Positions 6,910 through 9,762 of a stretch of DNA of 9,762 nt are shown in pieces. Position 1 is the stretch's first letter; each line of letters opens with the position of its first letter. Under the pieces are notes generated by a model. The model had not been told where the DNA came from. It searched no databases and saw only the letters and a list, made by a program, of their open reading frames with translations. The stretch lies in assembly GCA_013360825.1 (NCBI GenBank), contig JABWAY010000146.1, forward strand, positions 1 through 9,762, read 5' to 3'. Source of the stretch: Candidatus Brocadiia bacterium. GTDB taxonomy: Bacteria > Planctomycetota > MHYJ01 > WSZJ01. The translations under genes were made by a program, and so were the position numbers.

Positions 6910-6966
6910 CGCTCACCCGGTTGTCATGGGACGCTCATGCAGGACTCACGAGCGGCCCGGCAGGCT
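6910..6966 (+). promoter_or_regulatory. PhoB-box-like array 1 (four 11-bp direct repeats) plus weak -10
   Basis: Four heptamers ending in TCAY recur at exactly 11 bp: CGCTCAC (6910), TTGTCAT (6921), CGCTCAT (6932) and GACTCAC (6943), each separated by 4 bp. The known PhoB consensus is CTGTCAT with 4-bp spacers in an 11-bp period, replacing the -35. A poor -10 candidate, CAGGCT (6961-6966), starts 11 nt after the last repeat, about the distance seen at PhoB-activated promoters. The array precedes the Shine-Dalgarno and ATG of the GGDEF remnant. The regulator could be PhoB or another OmpR/PhoB-family protein. Confidence 0.6.
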
Positions 6967-6981
6967 GGCTCCAGTGCTTTC

Positions 6982-6986
6982 AGGAG
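6982..6986 (+). promoter_or_regulatory. Shine-Dalgarno of the GGDEF remnant
   Basis: AGGAG ends 6 nt before ATG 6993, the same spacing as at 639, 1364 and 2203. It marks the original start of the broken cyclase gene and shows that its initiation site has been kept. Confidence 0.6.
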
Positions 6987-6992
6987 CCGCCC

Positions 6993-7463
6993 ATGCTGAC
7001 CTTTCAATCCCGCCGGGATCGGTGGATTCTGATGCGGGTGCTCCTTCCTGTCGCGACGCACGCCGGGGAGCACATCTTCGGGAACGGAGATGCGGCGACC
7101 TGGTCGGCCCTCGCCACTCTCTCCGTCGTCACGGGTCTGCTCCTCATACCCGTCTACCGGCGGTTCAGGACCCTGGCCTCGATCGCCCTGACCAATCCCC
7201 TGACCGGGGTGGGGAATCGTTGTGCTTTCGAGGAGGACACGGCGCAACCGGGATGGCGGGCGGCGATGAGTTCTCCCTCGTCCTGAAGTGCCCGGCCTGC
7301 GACGCACCTGACCTCGCGCGGGAAATCGCGGCAGAAATCGAAGCGACGACCGGGGCGGCCGCCGGCATCGGGGTCTCGACAGCGGTCGCGGGCGAAACCA
7401 CGGGATCCGCTCTTGCGGAGGCAGATGCCCGGACGGACGCCGTCAGGTCCCGCAGGCCTGTGA
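6993..7463 (+). pseudogene. Broken membrane-anchored GGDEF diguanylate cyclase
   Basis: From ATG 6993 one frame gives an N-terminal hydrophobic stretch (WILMRVLLPVA) and a membrane helix (about ALATLSVVTGLLLIPVY). NPLTGVGNRCAFEED follows, the classic opening of a GGDEF domain. This frame ends at a stop at 7284-7286. In another frame the domain resumes with AGGDEFSLVLKC (GGDEF at 7259-7273), AREIAAEIEA, AGIGVSTAV and LAEADARTDAVRSRRP, the usual end of the family. The distance from NPLTG to GGDEF is 65 nt, about 22 codons, against roughly 76 residues in a typical domain. About 54 codons are therefore missing, and the reading frame is lost. The missing part would hold the DxDxFK metal site and the NDxxGHxxGD substrate site, so no cyclase could be made. 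A TGA at 7461-7463, in the frame of the N-terminal part, may be the original stop. An assembly error would explain the frameshift but less easily the missing segment. Confidence 0.8.
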
Positions 7464-7501
7464 TCCGGCGTGGCTGGCGGGCGTCCCGCGTCCGCCCCCC
7501 C

Positions 7502-7530
7502 GGGTCACGGCGGGCTCATGGAGCTTTCAT
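7502..7530 (+). promoter_or_regulatory. PhoB-box-like array 2 (three 11-bp direct repeats)
   Basis: GGGTCAC (7502), GGCTCAT (7513) and CTTTCAT (7524) lie at exact 11-bp steps with 4-bp spacers, the same architecture as array 1. The last heptamer differs from the PhoB consensus CTGTCAT at one base. It lies just behind the GGDEF remnant. No clear -10 is found about 11 bp downstream; TGCACT (7543-7548) is poor. A 27-codon open frame starts at 7562. Confidence 0.5.
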
Positions 7531-7632
7531 CCGGGGCCGTGGTGCACTTCGCTTCCGGAATATGCGGCAACCAGACTCCATCCTTTCCATGACGGCTGCA
7601 GACCCGATTCTGGACAATCCGTTTTACTTCAA

Positions 7633-7678
7633 TCTTCACTCCTGACTCACCGATCCGTCATGTGCCCGGCGGCATCAT
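7633..7678 (+). promoter_or_regulatory. PhoB-box-like array 3 with -10, methyltransferase promoter
   Basis: TCTTCAC (7633), GACTCAC (7644) and CCGTCAT (7655) repeat at exactly 11 bp. After an 11-nt gap comes CATCAT (7673-7678), a four-of-six match to the -10 box. This is essentially the spacing in E. coli phoA, where about 10 nt separate the last repeat from the -10. The -10-like hexamer ends 8 nt before ATG 7687. The layout predicts activation of the methyltransferase gene by a PhoB-like response regulator, with a nearly leaderless transcript. Confidence 0.55.
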
Positions 7679-7686
7679 TGCCCCCC

Positions 7687-8472
7687 ATGACACAGACCAC
7701 GGACGTCGCCGACCGCGCCTATCTCGGCTGGCGGAACAAGTACGCGAACGAGCCCGCGCGCTGCCGGAACTACGAGGGACGGTTCGCCGGCGCCCCGGGG
7801 CGGCGCGTCCTGAGCTGGCTGGACGCCCGGATGGTCCTGCGCGCGCTCCGCGGAGTGCCGCGGGGATCGCTCATTCTGGACCTTCCCTGCGGGGGCGGGA
7901 GGCTCACGCGGGCGCTGACCGGCGCCGGGTATCGCACGCTCGCCTCGGACTACTCCGACTGGATGTGCCGGGAGTCGCAACCGGCCGCCGTCGCCGCCGT
8001 CCGGGCCGATGCCACCCGGCTCCCGTATCGCGACGGCGCGTTCGCGGCCTCCGTCTGCTTCCGTTTCCTCCACTCCGTCCCCGCTCCGCTCCGGATCGCC
8101 TCCATCCGGGAACTCGGGCGCGTCTCCGGCATCGTCGTCCTCAACTACCTCAATCTCCTCTCGATCCGGAGCCTCCGCCTCTTTCTCGGCCGGCGCAAAC
8201 CCCTGAAGTCCCGGATCTCCGAGACCCAGGCGATCGCGGAAGTGGAATCGGCGGGGCTGACGGTCCTGGGGTGCGAGTACAAGGCGAGGTTTCTGTTCGA
8301 GGACTTCGCGGTCGTGGCGAAGGCCGCCCCGGCGGCGCCGCCCTCCGCGCAGCCGCAAATGGCCGACTCCGTCAGCGGCGGTCGAACTCCTGCCATTCCC
8401 GCCGCTCCCCCCGGCCCTCGGGACCGCGATCGGGCCGGGTGCCTCATCGCGGAAGTCCATCGCCCGGACTGA
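7687..8472 (+). CDS. Class I SAM-dependent methyltransferase (Methyltransf_11-like)
   Basis: The product has 261 residues. Motif I is LILDLPCGGGRLT (62-74), binding the methionine part of SAM. SDYS with D88 fits the acidic residue that binds the ribose. ADATRLPYRDGAF (107-119) and VCFRFLHSV (123-131) match the adenine-binding and post-motif regions of the Methyltransf_11 group. The fold seems to end near residue 215; the last 45 or so residues are a Pro/Ala/Gly-rich disordered tail. ATG 7687 is preferred to ATG 7660, because 7660 lies inside the regulatory array and upstream of the predicted transcript start. No Shine-Dalgarno is present. The acceptor substrate cannot be told. The adjacent glycosyltransferase, 42 bp downstream, suggests a surface glycan or lipid, which is inference. 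Small-molecule methylation, as for ubiquinone-type quinones, is an alternative. Confidence 0.85.
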   Translation: MTQTTDVADRAYLGWRNKYANEPARCRNYEGRFAGAPGRRVLSWLDARMVLRALRGVPRGSLILDLPCGGGRLTRALTGAGYRTLASDYSDWMCRESQPAAVAAVRADATRLPYRDGAFAASVCFRFLHSVPAPLRIASIRELGRVSGIVVLNYLNLLSIRSLRLFLGRRKPLKSRISETQAIAEVESAGLTVLGCEYKARFLFEDFAVVAKAAPAAPPSAQPQMADSVSGGRTPAIPAAPPGPRDRDRAGCLIAEVHRPD

Positions 8473-8499
8473 TCGCTCCGACGTGTCTCTCCGACCCGG

Positions 8500-8505
8500 T
8501 AGAAT
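8500..8505 (+). promoter_or_regulatory. -10 box immediately before the glycosyltransferase start
   Basis: TAGAAT, the same hexamer as at 4565, ends 9 nt before ATG 8515. No Shine-Dalgarno lies between, only a C-rich spacer. Transcription would start within a few bases of the ATG. The -35 is weak: CCGACG (8478-8483) matches three of six bases with a 16-bp spacer. Confidence 0.45.
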
Positions 8506-8514
8506 CGCCCCCAC

Positions 8515-9324
8515 ATGAACAGCCTTCCCCTCGTCACGCTGATCGTCCCCCTCTTCAATCGCCCCCTCACCCTCGCGCGCATCCTCCGGGCCCTCGACGC
8601 GCAGACGCTGCCCCCGGGGGAAACCGAGGCGATCTTCGTCGACGATTCCGGGTCGGAGTCTTACGCGCGACAGCAGGCGGTCCTGGACGGCGCGCCGCCC
8701 CGGTGCGCCTGGAAGCGCCTGGAGACCGGGCTGCCGCGCGGCGTGAACGGCGTCTCGGTGGCGCGGAACCTGGCGATCCGCGCGGCGCGCGGGGAGGTGC
8801 TGGTGTTCATGGACGACGACTGCGTGCCGCATCCGCGGATGCTGGAAGAGCATGCGCGGGCCTACGAGGGGGGAGCGCGGCGGATCTGCGTCGGCAACCG
8901 GAGCGAAGACGAGGGAATCCTGAAGCTCTCTCCGCCGCTGCCCCTGGATCGGGAGAAATCCCGGCGTGAGATGGAGAAATCGCAGCGGGGAGAGCTCGGC
9001 GGGGGGGACTTCATCACCGCCAACGCCAGCGCGCGGCGCGGCGATGTCCTGGAGGCGGGACTGTTCGACGAACGCTTCGCGCGCGCCGGGGAGTACGGGT
9101 ACGAGGACCGCGACCTCGGGGACCGGCTGCTCGCGCTGGGTCTCCCGTTCTGTTTCCTGAGGGACGCCGCCGTCTGGATTGCTCCGCGCGAATCCGAGCC
9201 GTGGGAGGGGGCGAAGGTGGAGGCGGGGAAGCGTGCGCACGCCCGGTACCGGACGATCCGGAAAGGGCTGCTGGCCGATGCGGTCCGCGCGGTCCGGCGG
9301 AAGTTCAGGACTTCCGGCGACTGA
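8515..9324 (+). CDS. Family 2 glycosyltransferase (GT-A fold)
   Basis: The product has 269 residues, a usual length for a single-domain GT2 enzyme. VTLIVPLFNR opens the GT-A Rossmann-like fold, and VDDSG (D43, D44) binds the nucleotide part of the donor. SVARNLAIRAARGEVLVF leads to the metal-binding DDD at 100-102, the DXD motif. FDERF followed by GYEDRDLGDRL (E197, D198) matches the acceptor and catalytic-base region seen in the Glyco_transf_7C-like subgroup. No membrane helix is present, so the enzyme is cytosolic or peripheral. It would transfer a sugar from a nucleotide-sugar to an envelope glycan; donor and acceptor cannot be read from sequence. The start has no Shine-Dalgarno. The 3' end overlaps an opposite-strand gene by 20 bp. 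Confidence 0.9.
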   Translation: MNSLPLVTLIVPLFNRPLTLARILRALDAQTLPPGETEAIFVDDSGSESYARQQAVLDGAPPRCAWKRLETGLPRGVNGVSVARNLAIRAARGEVLVFMDDDCVPHPRMLEEHARAYEGGARRICVGNRSEDEGILKLSPPLPLDREKSRREMEKSQRGELGGGDFITANASARRGDVLEAGLFDERFARAGEYGYEDRDLGDRLLALGLPFCFLRDAAVWIAPRESEPWEGAKVEAGKRAHARYRTIRKGLLADAVRAVRRKFRTSGD

Positions 9325-9762
9325 CGGCGGCGGGGCGGAGCCGGAGGGCGGCGACGATCACGCCGAGGAGGGAGACTGCGATCGCGGTGGTCCAGACGGC
9401 GTCGAACGGGCGGAGGTGGCAACTCGCGGGAATCCGGATGTCGAGGTCGCGGAAGGCGGGGCGGAGGACGTCCAGCAGCTGCGCGTCGTATCCGGCGAGA
9501 AGGGGCGCCGCGGCGAGGGCGGCGAAGGCCGCGGCCTGCAGCGCCGGGTGAGGCGCGTGGGGAGGCGGGGCGGAGCGGTCGCGGGGCGGGAAGAGCGCCG
9601 GGAGGAACTGTCCCGGCGCGACGAAGCCGCAGACCAGTCCGGCGAGGGCAGCGCTGCCGAATGCGAACCCGGCCAGGACCGGGAGGGAGAGGGCGAAGCA
9701 GGCGGGGGCGGCGAGGTCTGCGAATGAAAGCCCCGGGACCGGGGCGGATGTGCCGGCGGTGG
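9305..9762 (-). CDS. Membrane protein, C-terminal part (5' end outside window)
   Basis: The minus-strand frame is open from the window edge to TGA at 9307-9305. This gives 151 residues with protein-like composition, unlike the Arg/Gly-rich frames on the other strand. It shows FADLAAPACFALSLPVLAGF and a continuing Ala/Gly/Leu segment, one or two membrane passes. ALQAAAFAALAAAPLLAGY is a possible further pass. A soluble loop (AQLLDVLRPAFRDLDIRIP) follows, then a final membrane helix (VWTTAIAVSLLGVIVAALRL) with a basic tail (SRRKS). I do not recognise the family; an ABC permease-like or polysaccharide-related membrane protein is possible but unsupported. The tail-to-tail 20-bp overlap with the glycosyltransferase gene leaves no room for a terminator between them. 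The start codon lies beyond base 9762. Confidence 0.65.
   Translation of the reverse strand, partial: TAGTSAPVPGLSFADLAAPACFALSLPVLAGFAFGSAALAGLVCGFVAPGQFLPALFPPRDRSAPPPHAPHPALQAAAFAALAAAPLLAGYDAQLLDVLRPAFRDLDIRIPASCHLRPFDAVWTTAIAVSLLGVIVAALRLRPAAVSRRKS

Noticed and set aside
7194..7286. Programmed frameshift in the GGDEF gene
   Set aside because: No slippery heptamer with a downstream structure is evident, and shifting frame would not restore the roughly 54 missing codons with the catalytic residues.
6910..7661. TCAY repeats as a CRISPR or transposon end
   Set aside because: The repeats are heptamers with 4-bp spacers at an 11-bp period, too short for CRISPR; no inverted ends or transposase are present.
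7660..7686. Earlier in-frame ATG for the methyltransferase
   Set aside because: It lies within the last repeat of array 3 and upstream of the predicted -10, and the nine added residues show no conserved feature.
7675..9240. 521-codon minus-strand open frame opposite the methyltransferase and glycosyltransferase
   Set aside because: No motif or start signal; the plus strand carries complete motif sets for both enzymes.
9179..9727. Plus-strand open frame of 182 codons past the glycosyltransferase gene
   Set aside because: Its product is a low-complexity Gly/Glu/Arg string; the minus strand of the same stretch gives membrane helices.

Overview
This is a compact, high-GC bacterial segment of about 70% G+C by eye. 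Its protein types are exported HEAT and TPR repeat proteins, LTxxQ-motif envelope proteins, and a Hanks-type kinase fused to an unusual N-terminal module. They suggest Planctomycetota or a neighbouring, poorly cultured lineage. That placement is an impression from family content and has not been tested.

Left part (1-2089): three co-directional genes are joined by ATGA start/stop overlaps. Each encodes an envelope-anchored helical protein with two L[ST]xxQ pentapeptides 51-56 residues apart, the hallmark spacing pattern of the Spy/CpxP/ZraP group. The first gene enters from outside the window, so the operon may be longer.

Centre-left (2090-5453): a good sigma70-type promoter and a perfect Shine-Dalgarno drive a 761-residue secreted HEAT/TPR protein that carries a response-regulator receiver-like domain with all the usual key residues. 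A strong intrinsic terminator follows. Next comes a secreted protein with a C-terminal TPR region, which has its own -10 box.

Centre (5454-7463): a soluble Hanks-type Ser/Thr kinase starts at GTG, directly behind a -10 box, and is probably leaderless. Its first 145 residues hold four copies of a motif resembling the c-di-GMP-binding MshEN motif. About 125 bp downstream is the wreck of a membrane-bound GGDEF diguanylate cyclase, with an internal deletion and frameshift.

The region 6910-7661 holds three arrays of TCAY-ended heptamers repeated at exactly 11 bp. This is the layout of PhoB-type (OmpR/PhoB family) binding sites. One array precedes the cyclase remnant, one lies behind it, and one sits at the expected distance from a -10-like box just upstream of a methyltransferase gene.

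Right part (7687-9762): a class I SAM methyltransferase, a family 2 glycosyltransferase, and an opposite-strand gene for the C-terminal part of a membrane protein. The membrane-protein gene overlaps the glycosyltransferase gene tail to tail by 20 bp and has no start codon inside the window. The methyltransferase and glycosyltransferase fit modification of surface polysaccharide or another envelope component.

Two initiation styles coexist. Six genes (including the cyclase remnant) either have a Shine-Dalgarno 6-7 nt before the start or, for the first gene, lack a visible start. Three genes (kinase, methyltransferase, glycosyltransferase) have no Shine-Dalgarno, and a -10-like hexamer ends only 6-9 nt before the start codon.
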